From Falsiroseomonas oryzae (lineage in GTDB: Bacteria; Pseudomonadota; Alphaproteobacteria; Acetobacterales; Acetobacteraceae), in contig NZ_JAPSMD010000002.1 of assembly GCF_027856955.1 (NCBI RefSeq), positions 1 through 64,000 of the forward strand: a DNA stretch of 64,000 bases. The letters run 5' to 3'. The position numbers were made by a program, and so were the translations under genes. The notes under the pieces are model-generated. The model searched no databases. It was not told the origin of the DNA and was given only the letters and a program-made list of their open reading frames with translations. Below, piece after piece: positions 25,899 through 34,008 of this stretch; the first letter of the stretch is position 1, and each line of letters starts with the position of its first letter.

Positions 25899-26638
25899 CC
25901 CGTGGCGTCCTGGTCGTCACCGGGGCAGGCCGCGGCATCGGTGCGGCCATCGCCAAGGCGGCCGCCGCAGATGGCTGGTACGTCGCGGTGAACTTTGCGC
26001 GCGACGCCGACAGCGCGGCTCGGACCGTCGCCGCCATTGAAGCGGTCGGCGGCAGGGCGAAGGCGATCCAGGCCGACGTCACGACGGAGCAGGGAATCGT
26101 CGCCCTCTTCCAGGCTGCCGATGCCATGGGGCCTGTACGGGGTCTCGTGAACAATGCGGGCGGCAGCGCGGAAGCGAGGATCTCCGACATCACGCAGGCC
26201 GACTATGACCGCATGATGGACGGCAATCTGCGCACGACCGTGTTCTGCTCGCGCGAGGCCGTACGCCGCATGGCGACCGACCGTGGTGGCGAAGGCGGAG
26301 TGATCGTGAACATCGGCAGCCGCGCCAGCGTGCTGGGTGGGCAGCCCGGACGCGTAATGTATGCCGCGGCCAAGGGTGCGGTGGACGGCTTCTCGGTTGG
26401 GCTTGCCAACGAAGTTGGCAAGCTCGGCATCCGGGTGTGCTGCATCCGGCCCGGCGTGATCCGCACGGAGAGTCACGAAGCGCGCGCGGGCGCCGATCGG
26501 CTGCGCCAGATCACTGCGCCCATCGCGCTCGGCCGTCCGGGCGAGCCGGAAGAGGTTGCGGCGGTTGCGGTATTCCTGCTCTCGCCTGCCGCGTCCTACA
26601 TGACAGGGGCACTGGTCGATATCGGCGGCGGGCGCTAG
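25895..26638 (+). CDS. SDR family oxidoreductase
   Basis: The 247-residue short-chain dehydrogenase has VVTGAGRGIGAAIA (cofactor loop), LVNNAGGSAEA, the catalytic Ser in GSRASVLGG, YAAAKGAVDG (YxxxK) and RPGVIRTE. The C-terminal SYMTGALVDIGGG is typical of classical 3-oxoacyl-reductase-like SDRs. ATG 25895 overlaps the BKACE stop; an in-frame ATG at 25886 is less likely. It probably oxidises or reduces an intermediate of the same pathway. Confidence 0.88.
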   Translation: MTRGVLVVTGAGRGIGAAIAKAAAADGWYVAVNFARDADSAARTVAAIEAVGGRAKAIQADVTTEQGIVALFQAADAMGPVRGLVNNAGGSAEARISDITQADYDRMMDGNLRTTVFCSREAVRRMATDRGGEGGVIVNIGSRASVLGGQPGRVMYAAAKGAVDGFSVGLANEVGKLGIRVCCIRPGVIRTESHEARAGADRLRQITAPIALGRPGEPEEVAAVAVFLLSPAASYMTGALVDIGGGR

Positions 26639-26670
26639 GACCCCAGCAAGACAACGGAGGAGAGCGATCC

Positions 26671-27654
26671 ATGCGGTTTGTTCGTCGCGCGCTGCTTGCG
26701 GCTGCGCTTTCGGTGCCTTACCTCGCGGCCGGAGCCGCGGCTGCGCAGGGCTTTCCGACCCAGCCGATCACCATGATCATCCCCTTCGCGCCGGGCGGGC
26801 CGACCGATGTTGTTGGACGCATGCTGGGCGAGGTGATGAGCCGCGAACTCGGCCAGCCTGTCCTGGTCCAGAATGTCGGCGGCGGCGGCGGCACCATCGG
26901 TGTGAACCGCGTGGTCCAGGCCCGCAACGACGGGCATACCATCCTCTACACCAATATCGGCATCGCGACGCAGCCGACCCTGTACAGGCGGCTGCCCTAC
27001 AATCCACTGACCGACCTTGAGACAATCGGGTTGGTGACGCCGACGCCGATGGTGATTTCCCTGCGGCCCAACTTCCCGGGTACGACGCTGGCGGATTTCA
27101 TCGCCTATGCGCGGCAGCGCCGCGATGGCGTGAACCTGGCCAATGCCGGCCTCGGTTCGGCAAGCCAGCTGTGCGGGACGCTGCTGCAGGCCGCTCTCGG
27201 GATCAACTTCACGACGGTGTCCTACACCGGATCCGGCCCGATCTTTCCCGAGTTGATGGCCGGCCGCATCGACGTCTACTGCGATCAGACGACGTCCTCC
27301 CTGCCGTTCGTTCGGGACAATCGTATCCGCGGCGTCGCGATGGCCACGGCCTCCCGCCTGCCACAGGCGTCCGAGATCCCCACTGCCGCCGAAGCGGGCC
27401 TTCCGAACTTCGAGGTCAGCATCTGGCACGGGTTCTACGCGCCGCGCGGCACCCCGCGGCCGGTGATTGACCGACTCAACGCTGCCCTGCGGGTGGCCAT
27501 TCAGGATCCAGCCGTCGTCGCCCGTCTGAACGATCTGGCCAGCCCGCCCGAGCCGCTGGACCGCGTGACGCCCGAAGCTCATCGCGCCTTCCTGGAGGCC
27601 GAGATCAACCGCTGGCGGCCCATTCTGCAGGCCGCGGGGCAGTTTGCGGACTGA
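26671..27654 (+). CDS. Bug/TctC-family tripartite tricarboxylate transporter receptor
   Basis: The 327-residue precursor has a signal (MRFVRRALLAAALSVPYLAA, cleavage near AAAAQ) and the Bug pattern FPTQPITMIIPFAPGGPTDV, then VQNVGGGGGTIGVN and a CDQTTSSLPFV segment. It is the last gene of the LacI-controlled operon and probably brings in the compound degraded by it. It has a GGAGGAGAG ribosome site. No TctA/TctB subunit is in the window. Confidence 0.92.
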   Translation: MRFVRRALLAAALSVPYLAAGAAAAQGFPTQPITMIIPFAPGGPTDVVGRMLGEVMSRELGQPVLVQNVGGGGGTIGVNRVVQARNDGHTILYTNIGIATQPTLYRRLPYNPLTDLETIGLVTPTPMVISLRPNFPGTTLADFIAYARQRRDGVNLANAGLGSASQLCGTLLQAALGINFTTVSYTGSGPIFPELMAGRIDVYCDQTTSSLPFVRDNRIRGVAMATASRLPQASEIPTAAEAGLPNFEVSIWHGFYAPRGTPRPVIDRLNAALRVAIQDPAVVARLNDLASPPEPLDRVTPEAHRAFLEAEINRWRPILQAAGQFAD

Positions 27655-27755
27655 CCGCTGGTCCGAACCGTCGGAGCACACCCACCGCGGACAGGGAGGT
27701 TTGCAGCGGAGACGTGCTCCGCGTCCTCGCTACGGATCAATGGTAGCCCTGTGCG

Positions 27756-27803
27756 GCCTTGATCGCAGGCAGGCCTGACCGGGCGATCGCCTGCGGCCAA
27801 GGC
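27756..27803. terminator. GC-rich hairpin in the Bug-hemC intergenic region
   Basis: The 294 bases between the convergent Bug receptor gene and hemC hold no gene I can support. GCCTTGATCGCAGGC (27756-27770) pairs with GCCTGCGGCCAAGGC (27789-27803) with 13 of 15 positions matched around an 18-base loop. There is no T run, so a factor-independent role is unproven; position between convergent genes is the main argument. Confidence 0.3.
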
Positions 27804-27948
27804 GGTCCGGCGGCGGACACGGCATGGTCGGGCAAGGCGGGGTCGTCAGGCGCCCACGCCCTACCGCGTCCACGCCACGGCGACACTAGGCCACCTCACG
27901 TGAACGTTGTAGGGCTGCGCCGCTGGTGGACCAAGCATCGCCTACGTT

Positions 27949-28983
27949 TCAGCCGAATACGTCCGCGGGAGAATCCGACCGCAGACTGGCACCAAGCTCC
28001 TGCCCCAGCCGCGCGGCATCAGCCGCGCTTCCGCACAGGCGGCGCTTGAGCAGGAAGGAGCCGTCCGCGCGTGCGACGAGACCGGTCAGTTCCAGGCTGC
28101 CATCTCGCTGAAGTCGTGCATGGCCACCGATCGGCGTACGGCAGGACCCGTCCAGTTCGGCCAGCAGCATACGCTCAGCCCGGCTAGTGACTGCAGATTC
28201 CCGGTCGTCGATTGCTGAGAGGAGTTCGCGCAGCTCGACGTCATCTGCGCGTACCGTAACGCCCACGATCCCCTGGCATGCAGCCGGAACCATCGTATCT
28301 GGGTCCAGCACCAGGCCGACCTCATGCTCCAGTTCCAAGCGCCGCAGGCCAGCCAAGGCGAGCAAAGATGCTTGTGGCCCGTCCACCGCACGGACCTTCG
28401 CCAGACGCGAGCCCACATTGCCGCGGATGATCTCGACCTGCAGGTCCGGGCGCGCGTGCAGAAGCTGGCTCTGCCGCCGCACCGAAGCCGTGCCGACAAG
28501 GGCGCCTCGCGGGAGGCAAGCGTACGGATCGGTGTTCTCCGGCGCACCGCAATCCGGGCCCAGGATGATTGCGTCGCGCGCGTCTTCACGACGGAGCGTG
28601 CAGGCGAGGACGATACCAGGCGGGAGCTCGGTCTCGAGGTCCTTGAGACTGTGCACGGCGAAGTCCACGCGCCCATCCGCCAATGCCTCATGGATCTCCT
28701 TGGCGAACAGCCCCTTCCCACCAATGTCGGCGAGCCGCTTGTCCTGGATCCGATCCCCCGCCGTGGAGATCACATGCTCCTCGAACGCGTTGACCTCCCG
28801 GAGCAGCGGACAGACTCGCGTGATCAGCGACAGGAAGTGCCGTGTTTGCCAGAGTGCCAGGGGGGACCCGCGGGTGCCGACCTTCAGCGGCAGAGCACGC
28901 GACGTGCCGCGCCGGTGCGGGCTGCCAGCGTAGCCCGTGGCCCGCAGGTCATGTAGCGGCGAGTCAAGGGAAGAAAGCTTCAT
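27949..28983 (-). CDS. hemC: Hydroxymethylbilane synthase (porphobilinogen deaminase)
   Basis: The 344-residue enzyme joins four porphobilinogens into hydroxymethylbilane, a shared step to haem and bacteriochlorophyll. Motifs: VGTRGSPLALWQT, STAGDRIQDKRLADIGGKGLF, DFAVHSLKDLETELP, GTASVRRQSQLL, and the dipyrromethane-cofactor cysteine C281 in GSCRTPIGGHA. The frame extends to 29076 over the bchP end, but ATG 28983 with GGAG upstream is chosen. Even so, about 37 residues precede the conserved start, longer than usual. It is the last gene of the aerR-ppsR-bchG-pucC-like-bchP unit, an uncommon but not unknown place for hemC. Confidence 0.93.
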   Translation of the reverse strand: MKLSSLDSPLHDLRATGYAGSPHRRGTSRALPLKVGTRGSPLALWQTRHFLSLITRVCPLLREVNAFEEHVISTAGDRIQDKRLADIGGKGLFAKEIHEALADGRVDFAVHSLKDLETELPPGIVLACTLRREDARDAIILGPDCGAPENTDPYACLPRGALVGTASVRRQSQLLHARPDLQVEIIRGNVGSRLAKVRAVDGPQASLLALAGLRRLELEHEVGLVLDPDTMVPAACQGIVGVTVRADDVELRELLSAIDDRESAVTSRAERMLLAELDGSCRTPIGGHARLQRDGSLELTGLVARADGSFLLKRRLCGSAADAARLGQELGASLRSDSPADVFG

Positions 28984-29020
28984 TGGGCGTAAGCTCCGCG
29001 ACGGTTGGCGCAGGGGGACG

Positions 29021-30220
29021 TCATGCCCGTGCAAAGCCGAACAGGTGCGCCAAATCCTTGAAGAAGATCCGCACATGCGCCAGCGGATCGCGGCGCACGA
29101 GTTCCTTGTTCATGTAACTCTGCCAGGTCAGGCGCTGCACATCCTTGTCCTCGCAGATCTTCACGAATTTCTCGCGCCGCTTGTCGGACGAGTACCAGAA
29201 GTACTGCATGATCCCGAGGATCCAGAAGACACGGCCGTGCTGCTTCATGAAGCGCTTCCGGGCCAGGGCGAGGGACGCGGGATTCCCGGTGGCGTAGAAT
29301 GCCTCCGCGGCCTCTGCTGCCAGCCGCCCGCCGAGCATCGCGTAGTAGATCCCCTCGCCCGAGGCAGGCGCCACGACGCCTGCCGCGTCGCCAGCAAGCA
29401 GGACGTCGCGTCCGTTGTCCCACTTCTTCAACGGCTTCAGCGGTATCGGCGCGCCCTCGTGCCGGATGGTACGAACGCGGTCGAACCCGGTCGCCTTGCG
29501 CAATTCTGCTACGGAACCCCGCAGTGAGAAACCCTTCTGCATCGAGCCAGTCCCGATGCTGACCGTATCTCCGTGCGGAAAGATCCAGGCGTAGAAGTCC
29601 GGCGAGAGCTTTCCCTGATAGTACACGTCGCAGCGCTGGTCGTCGTACTTCGGGACCTGACCTCGCGGTGCCTCGACGATCTCGTGGTATGCGAAGACGC
29701 ACTTCACATTCTCAGCGCCAGGGATGGCTTGACGACCGACTTGGCTGCGCGCGCCATCGGCACCAATGACGAGGCGCGCCCGCACTCTTTGCAGCGGTGC
29801 GTCGCTGGAATCGCCTTTGGTCCTGTACTCGACCACCGCCGCACCGTCAGCGTCTCTCGACAGTTGCTCGAAGCTTCCGGTTGCGCGGACAGCGCCGGCC
29901 GAAGCAGCACGCTCACGCAGGAACTCATCGAAGACATCGCGATCGACCATACCGACGTAACCGCCGGGGTCGATCGGCATATCGACTTCCTTGTCGGCCG
30001 GCGAAACCATGCGTGCCGACGTGATTCGCGCCACCAGAAGGTGTTGGGGAATCTCGAAGTCACGGATCAGTCTGGGCGGAATTGCCCCGCCGCACGGCTT
30101 GATGCGACCAGCCTTGTCGAGCAGCAGGACCGACCGCCCGTTGCGTGCTAGGTCGTTCGCTGCCGTGGCTCCCGAGGGACCGCCGCCCACAACAACGACA
30201 TCGAAGGTTTCGGTCGCCAT
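29021..30220 (-). CDS. bchP: Geranylgeranyl reductase of bacteriochlorophyll synthesis
   Basis: The 399-residue FAD protein reduces the geranylgeranyl tail of bacteriochlorophyll to phytyl in three NADPH steps. It starts with the dinucleotide motif VVVVGGGPSGATAANDLA, followed by KPCGGAIPPRLI, VIGADGARSQVGRQ, and the second FAD motif LLAGDAAGVVAPASGEGIYYAM, all diagnostic for BchP/ChlP. ATG 30220 has AGAGAAGG upstream. It lies between the PucC-like transporter and hemC on the minus strand. Confidence 0.96.
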   Translation of the reverse strand: MATETFDVVVVGGGPSGATAANDLARNGRSVLLLDKAGRIKPCGGAIPPRLIRDFEIPQHLLVARITSARMVSPADKEVDMPIDPGGYVGMVDRDVFDEFLRERAASAGAVRATGSFEQLSRDADGAAVVEYRTKGDSSDAPLQRVRARLVIGADGARSQVGRQAIPGAENVKCVFAYHEIVEAPRGQVPKYDDQRCDVYYQGKLSPDFYAWIFPHGDTVSIGTGSMQKGFSLRGSVAELRKATGFDRVRTIRHEGAPIPLKPLKKWDNGRDVLLAGDAAGVVAPASGEGIYYAMLGGRLAAEAAEAFYATGNPASLALARKRFMKQHGRVFWILGIMQYFWYSSDKRREKFVKICEDKDVQRLTWQSYMNKELVRRDPLAHVRIFFKDLAHLFGFARA

Positions 30221-30238
30221 GTCGTCTGCCCGCCTTCT

Positions 30239-31558
30239 CTAAGGTGCCGCCGGCGCGGCCCGGCCGAAGCCGGGGCGCCCTGCGCCGGACGCTTGTCCGA
30301 TGCGCAGTGCCAGCAGCGCCGATGCTAGGAACAACGCCGCATCCACCAGGAACACGACGCTGTAGCCGCCGGTGACGCTTCCCGTGATGAGGCGGCCGAC
30401 GTCGAGGACGATCGTGCCAAGGAAGCCGCCTACACCGAAGGCGATCGCCTGCGCCGCACCGAACATGCCCATGCGCACGCCTTCGCGGCCCTGACGCCCG
30501 TTGCCGACAAGCTGCATCATCGTGGCGATGGCCGCCGCAGCGAAGGCGCCATTCGCGACGCCGAGGGCGAAGAAGGCGCTGCCGAGCGGGAATTCAGACC
30601 CAGACATATGGGCGAAGGCCAAGGTGATGAGCACGCCGAATGCCATGAGGCAGCCGCCGACAATCCAGCCACGCAGCACATGTGTGCCGCCCCTTGTCAC
30701 ACTGCCGACGATGGCGATCAGGATCATGCCTGCCAGAACCCCGCCATGCTGGACGGAGGACAGCTGCGTCGACTCCCCGAGGCTCATGCCGAAAACAGCA
30801 CCCGCAAACGGCTCGAGAATCAGGTCCTGCGCGCTGTAGGCGAGCATCGACACGAACACGAACAGCGTGAAGTGCCTTGCCACCGGCTCATCCCAGACTT
30901 CACGCAAGGCGTCCTTGAAACGGGACGGAACGGGCGGTGCGCGGTCGTTGGACGCGGTAGCGCCTTCGACACCGGCAACGGCGAGCACGCTGACGATGAA
31001 GGCAATCAGGGCGACGGCGGCTGTGACAGTGACCAGGCGCTCCCCGGAATATGGATCCAGCAATCGTCCGGTGATTGCCGTTGTCACGACAAAGCCGGCA
31101 ATCATCATGATCCAGACGATAGATGCGGATGCTGGCTTGCGGGCTGGGGCGACCCGGGCCGCGAGGAGCACCAGAAGCGAGGTCCCTGCCGCGCCGACCC
31201 CAAGTCCGACCAGAAGAAAGGCGACGACCGCCAGCAGAAGCCCTGGGAGCGGCGCCGTTCCCATCCACGCCGTCGCCGCGGCCGCCAGCACACCGCCCAC
31301 GCCCAGCACAGCCATCCCACCGATAATCCACGGCGTCCTTCGTCCGCCCTGATCCGAGCCGTGGCCAAGCCTTGGACGCAGCATCTGCACCGCATAGTGC
31401 AGGGCTACGAGCGCACCAGGCACGGTCGCCGGCAAGGCATGTTCCACGACCATCACCCGGTTCAGCGCCGCCGTTGTCAGGACGACGACGGCTCCCAGCG
31501 CTGTCTGGACCAAACCGAGACGCAAGATGCCAAGCCAGCCAAGCATGCGCTCGCTCAT
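30239..31558 (-). CDS. PucC-family (BCD) major facilitator protein next to bchG
   Basis: The 439-residue protein has 12 predicted membrane segments and the family marks LRLGLVQTALGAVVVLTTAALNRVM split across helix 1, RPRLGHGSDQGGRRTPWI, and a later QDLILEPFAGAVFGMS. Such proteins (Bch2/ORF428, PucC, LhaA) are thought to deliver bacteriochlorophyll or assemble light-harvesting complexes. The gene corresponds in position to the orf between bchG and bchP in Rhodobacter. ATG 31558 overlaps the bchG stop. The window contains a second member, lhaA. Confidence 0.9.
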   Translation of the reverse strand: MSERMLGWLGILRLGLVQTALGAVVVLTTAALNRVMVVEHALPATVPGALVALHYAVQMLRPRLGHGSDQGGRRTPWIIGGMAVLGVGGVLAAAATAWMGTAPLPGLLLAVVAFLLVGLGVGAAGTSLLVLLAARVAPARKPASASIVWIMMIAGFVVTTAITGRLLDPYSGERLVTVTAAVALIAFIVSVLAVAGVEGATASNDRAPPVPSRFKDALREVWDEPVARHFTLFVFVSMLAYSAQDLILEPFAGAVFGMSLGESTQLSSVQHGGVLAGMILIAIVGSVTRGGTHVLRGWIVGGCLMAFGVLITLAFAHMSGSEFPLGSAFFALGVANGAFAAAAIATMMQLVGNGRQGREGVRMGMFGAAQAIAFGVGGFLGTIVLDVGRLITGSVTGGYSVVFLVDAALFLASALLALRIGQASGAGRPGFGRAAPAAP

Positions 31559-32472
31559 GGTGCGCCTCCCGGAGCAAGGGCAACTGCACTGGCCATCATG
31601 CCGGCAACAAAGAGCGTGACCCCGGCGCCGTTGTACCAAGGAGCGAGACCGCGCGGATCGCGCAGCCACTTCTTCATCGACAGCCCCTGCAGCCCCAGGA
31701 CGACCGCAACGATCAGCGCTGCTGTGGGCATGCCCCAACTCAGCAGCAGCGCGCCGACCACCACCTGGGGGGCCGCCATGACGATGCAGGCCACAATCGC
31801 CGCGCGCTCAGGGCCCAGCATGACCGGCAGAGAGTTCACACCGAAGCGCCTGTCACCCTCGATCGACTTGAAGTCGTTCAACGTCATGATGCCGTGCGCC
31901 CCAAGACCATACAGAAGGGCGACGACGACGACGCGCGGATCCGGCGCGCTGCCCGAGAGCACGGCGGCCCCTGTGATCCACGGCAGGGCTTCGTAGGAGA
32001 GGCCACAAGCAAGGTTTCCCCACCACCCGTTCTGCTTAAGCCGCAACGGCGGAGCGCTGTAGGCCCAGGCGAGGACCACGGCGAGCACTGTCGCTGCAAA
32101 GCCCCAGGGGCCCAGAAGCGCGCCAACTGCCAGGGACACAACCGTCCAGCCGATTGCGACGTAGAGCCCCCAGAAACCTGGCATCCGCCCGGAGGGGATC
32201 GGCCTCCGCGGCTCGTTGATCGCATCGACATGCCGGTCGAACCAGTCGTTCACGGCCTGGCTCATCCCGCATACGAGTGGCCCGGCCAGCAGAATGCCGA
32301 GGAAGGCGATAGGCCAGCGTTCTGCGAGGGAGGCGCCGGACGCGGCGATGCCGCATCCGAAAGCCCACATCGGCGGGAACCAGGTGATCGGCTTCAGAAG
32401 TTCGAGCACCACGGCCGGCGTGGGTCGCGCAGCGCTGCCTTCGGGCGTGGCAAGGGGTGCGAAGTTGGCCAT
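31555..32472 (-). CDS. bchG: Bacteriochlorophyll synthase (geranylgeranyl transferase)
   Basis: The 305-residue membrane prenyltransferase attaches geranylgeranyl to bacteriochlorophyllide a. The UbiA-family aspartate motifs are present: NDWFDRHVDAINEPRRPIPSG near residue 75 and NDFKSIEGDRRFGVNSLP near residue 205. KPITWFPPMWAFGCG and WAYSAPPLRLKQNGWWGN are typical of BchG. The gene starts eight bases after the ppsR stop and overlaps the PucC-like gene by four bases. Confidence 0.96.
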   Translation of the reverse strand: MANFAPLATPEGSAARPTPAVVLELLKPITWFPPMWAFGCGIAASGASLAERWPIAFLGILLAGPLVCGMSQAVNDWFDRHVDAINEPRRPIPSGRMPGFWGLYVAIGWTVVSLAVGALLGPWGFAATVLAVVLAWAYSAPPLRLKQNGWWGNLACGLSYEALPWITGAAVLSGSAPDPRVVVVALLYGLGAHGIMTLNDFKSIEGDRRFGVNSLPVMLGPERAAIVACIVMAAPQVVVGALLLSWGMPTAALIVAVVLGLQGLSMKKWLRDPRGLAPWYNGAGVTLFVAGMMASAVALAPGGAP

Positions 32473-32480
32473 GCGACGCC

Positions 32481-33908
32481 TCAGTCTTCTCCGCCGTCTT
32501 CGGCGCCGAGATCGCCCAGACCGTAGCGACGCAGCTTGACGTAGAGACTCTGCCGGCTCAGGCCGAGCATCTCCGCCGCGGATGCACGATTGTCGCCGGT
32601 CAGGTCCAGAGCAGCCTCGATGCAGAGACGTTCGATCGCATCGGTCGCCTCGCGGACAAGATCCTTGAGGGGAACGCGGCCGATCAATTCCGTCAGCTGC
32701 TCCACAGAGCGGGTTGCCCCATTGCCGGTGCGGGTGGGTGGACGCACCCGCGGGCCGACGTCCCGGATCGAGAAGCCGAAGCATTGCTGGCCGGCGTGCA
32801 GAACCGATACGCCGGAGATCTCGACATCGGTCAGCGAGCCAAGCTCGCCACGCAGTGTGCTGCCGTAGAGCCGCACGGCGCCGCGGCTGCGCAGCGTTGC
32901 AACAAGGACTTCGAACTCAACGCTTTGCCGCCCCAGCCATCGATCCAGAGGCGCTCCCCGCAACTGGTCCTCAGCCGTGAGCTGAACCATGTCGAGGAAG
33001 GCAGAATTCGCCGAGATGATGCCGCCGTCCGCGTCTGTCACGACGAAGGCGTCGGGCACGCCATCCAATACCTTGAGCAGTCTGGCGCGCGAATCGGGAA
33101 GGGACTCGGCGTTCTGCGTCGCATCTGCGATCTCGAGCCGCACCAGCAACAGCAGCCCGCCCTCCTGACGGAAGGTGGACGCCGAGACGATGACCTCCGG
33201 CCCGTCGTCTGCCAGACGCACCCTCAACTCATCGGCACGGCCCGCGCTCCGAAGTGTCGCAAGCAGCGTCTGCAGTGTCGGCCGATCTTCCGGTGCGAAT
33301 GCCTCCGGCAAAGGGCGACCGGGCAAGCGGCGTACGCTGCGCATGAACAGCTTCTGCGCCGGCGGGTTCGCCTCAAGCACGCGCAGCGACTCGGCGTCGA
33401 GGACCAGCAGCGGGTCCACTGACATCTGGAACAGCAGTCGGTAGCGGGTCTCGGCTTGGCGGAGGCGAGAGTAGTCGCGCTCCATCGACTGCTGGACTTC
33501 GACCAGGCGCTGCTGCAGTTGCGACAACGGGCGAAGGTCGCGGCCGAACACCACCCGCCGTCCCGCGCGCCCGAGCGGTGCGACGGAACACAGGATGGGT
33601 AGCGATGCACCCTCTAGGGCCACATGGTTGACATGGCGCCAGCGCGGGGCGTCGCTCTGCGCGACGCCAAGAAGTGCCTCGACCTTACTGCGGCTATCGC
33701 GGCTGACAGTATCGATCCAAGGACGCCCGACCCAACCGTCAGCGACACTGAGGTCATGGGCAAGTTCGTTGCTGCCGAAGCCGACATCCCGGATGGAGCC
33801 TGCCTCGTCAAGCACGAGGGCAAGATCCGCCGATGCGACGACAAGCCCGGCTGCAGCCTCTGCATCGAGGTGTCCAAGCGACGTCTTGGGGGATCTGAAC
33901 AATTTCAC
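32481..33908 (-). CDS. ppsR: PpsR/CrtJ transcriptional repressor of photosynthesis genes
   Basis: The 475-residue regulator has an N-terminal PAS region, a coiled-coil (LQQRLVEVQQSMERDYSRLR), two further PAS domains and a C-terminal Fis-type HTH (ASAAEMLGLSRQSLYVKLRR). PpsR binds TGT-N12-ACA palindromes and represses bch, crt and puc genes under oxygen. Only three Cys are present (C107, C376, C429). C429 sits just before the HTH like the redox Cys424 of Rhodobacter sphaeroides PpsR; a counterpart of its Cys251 is not seen. The start is GTG 33908 with AGGA six bases upstream. It lies after aerR and before bchG. Matching operators occur at 35026, 55659, 58972 and 61100. Confidence 0.95.
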   Translation of the reverse strand: MKLFRSPKTSLGHLDAEAAAGLVVASADLALVLDEAGSIRDVGFGSNELAHDLSVADGWVGRPWIDTVSRDSRSKVEALLGVAQSDAPRWRHVNHVALEGASLPILCSVAPLGRAGRRVVFGRDLRPLSQLQQRLVEVQQSMERDYSRLRQAETRYRLLFQMSVDPLLVLDAESLRVLEANPPAQKLFMRSVRRLPGRPLPEAFAPEDRPTLQTLLATLRSAGRADELRVRLADDGPEVIVSASTFRQEGGLLLLVRLEIADATQNAESLPDSRARLLKVLDGVPDAFVVTDADGGIISANSAFLDMVQLTAEDQLRGAPLDRWLGRQSVEFEVLVATLRSRGAVRLYGSTLRGELGSLTDVEISGVSVLHAGQQCFGFSIRDVGPRVRPPTRTGNGATRSVEQLTELIGRVPLKDLVREATDAIERLCIEAALDLTGDNRASAAEMLGLSRQSLYVKLRRYGLGDLGAEDGGED

Positions 33909-34008
33909 GCGGCATCCTGTCCTTCATGCCGGGGAACCCCTTCCCAAAACCGCCCTCCAGCTCGCCAGTCTCAAACCTCGAAGTCAGCATCATCCGGGGC
34001 GGAGGTCC

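Noticed and set aside
27756-27775. TTGATCGCAGGC near hemC as an FNR half-box
   Set aside because: Only the left arm matches; no ATCAA four bases later, and it lies between convergent genes.
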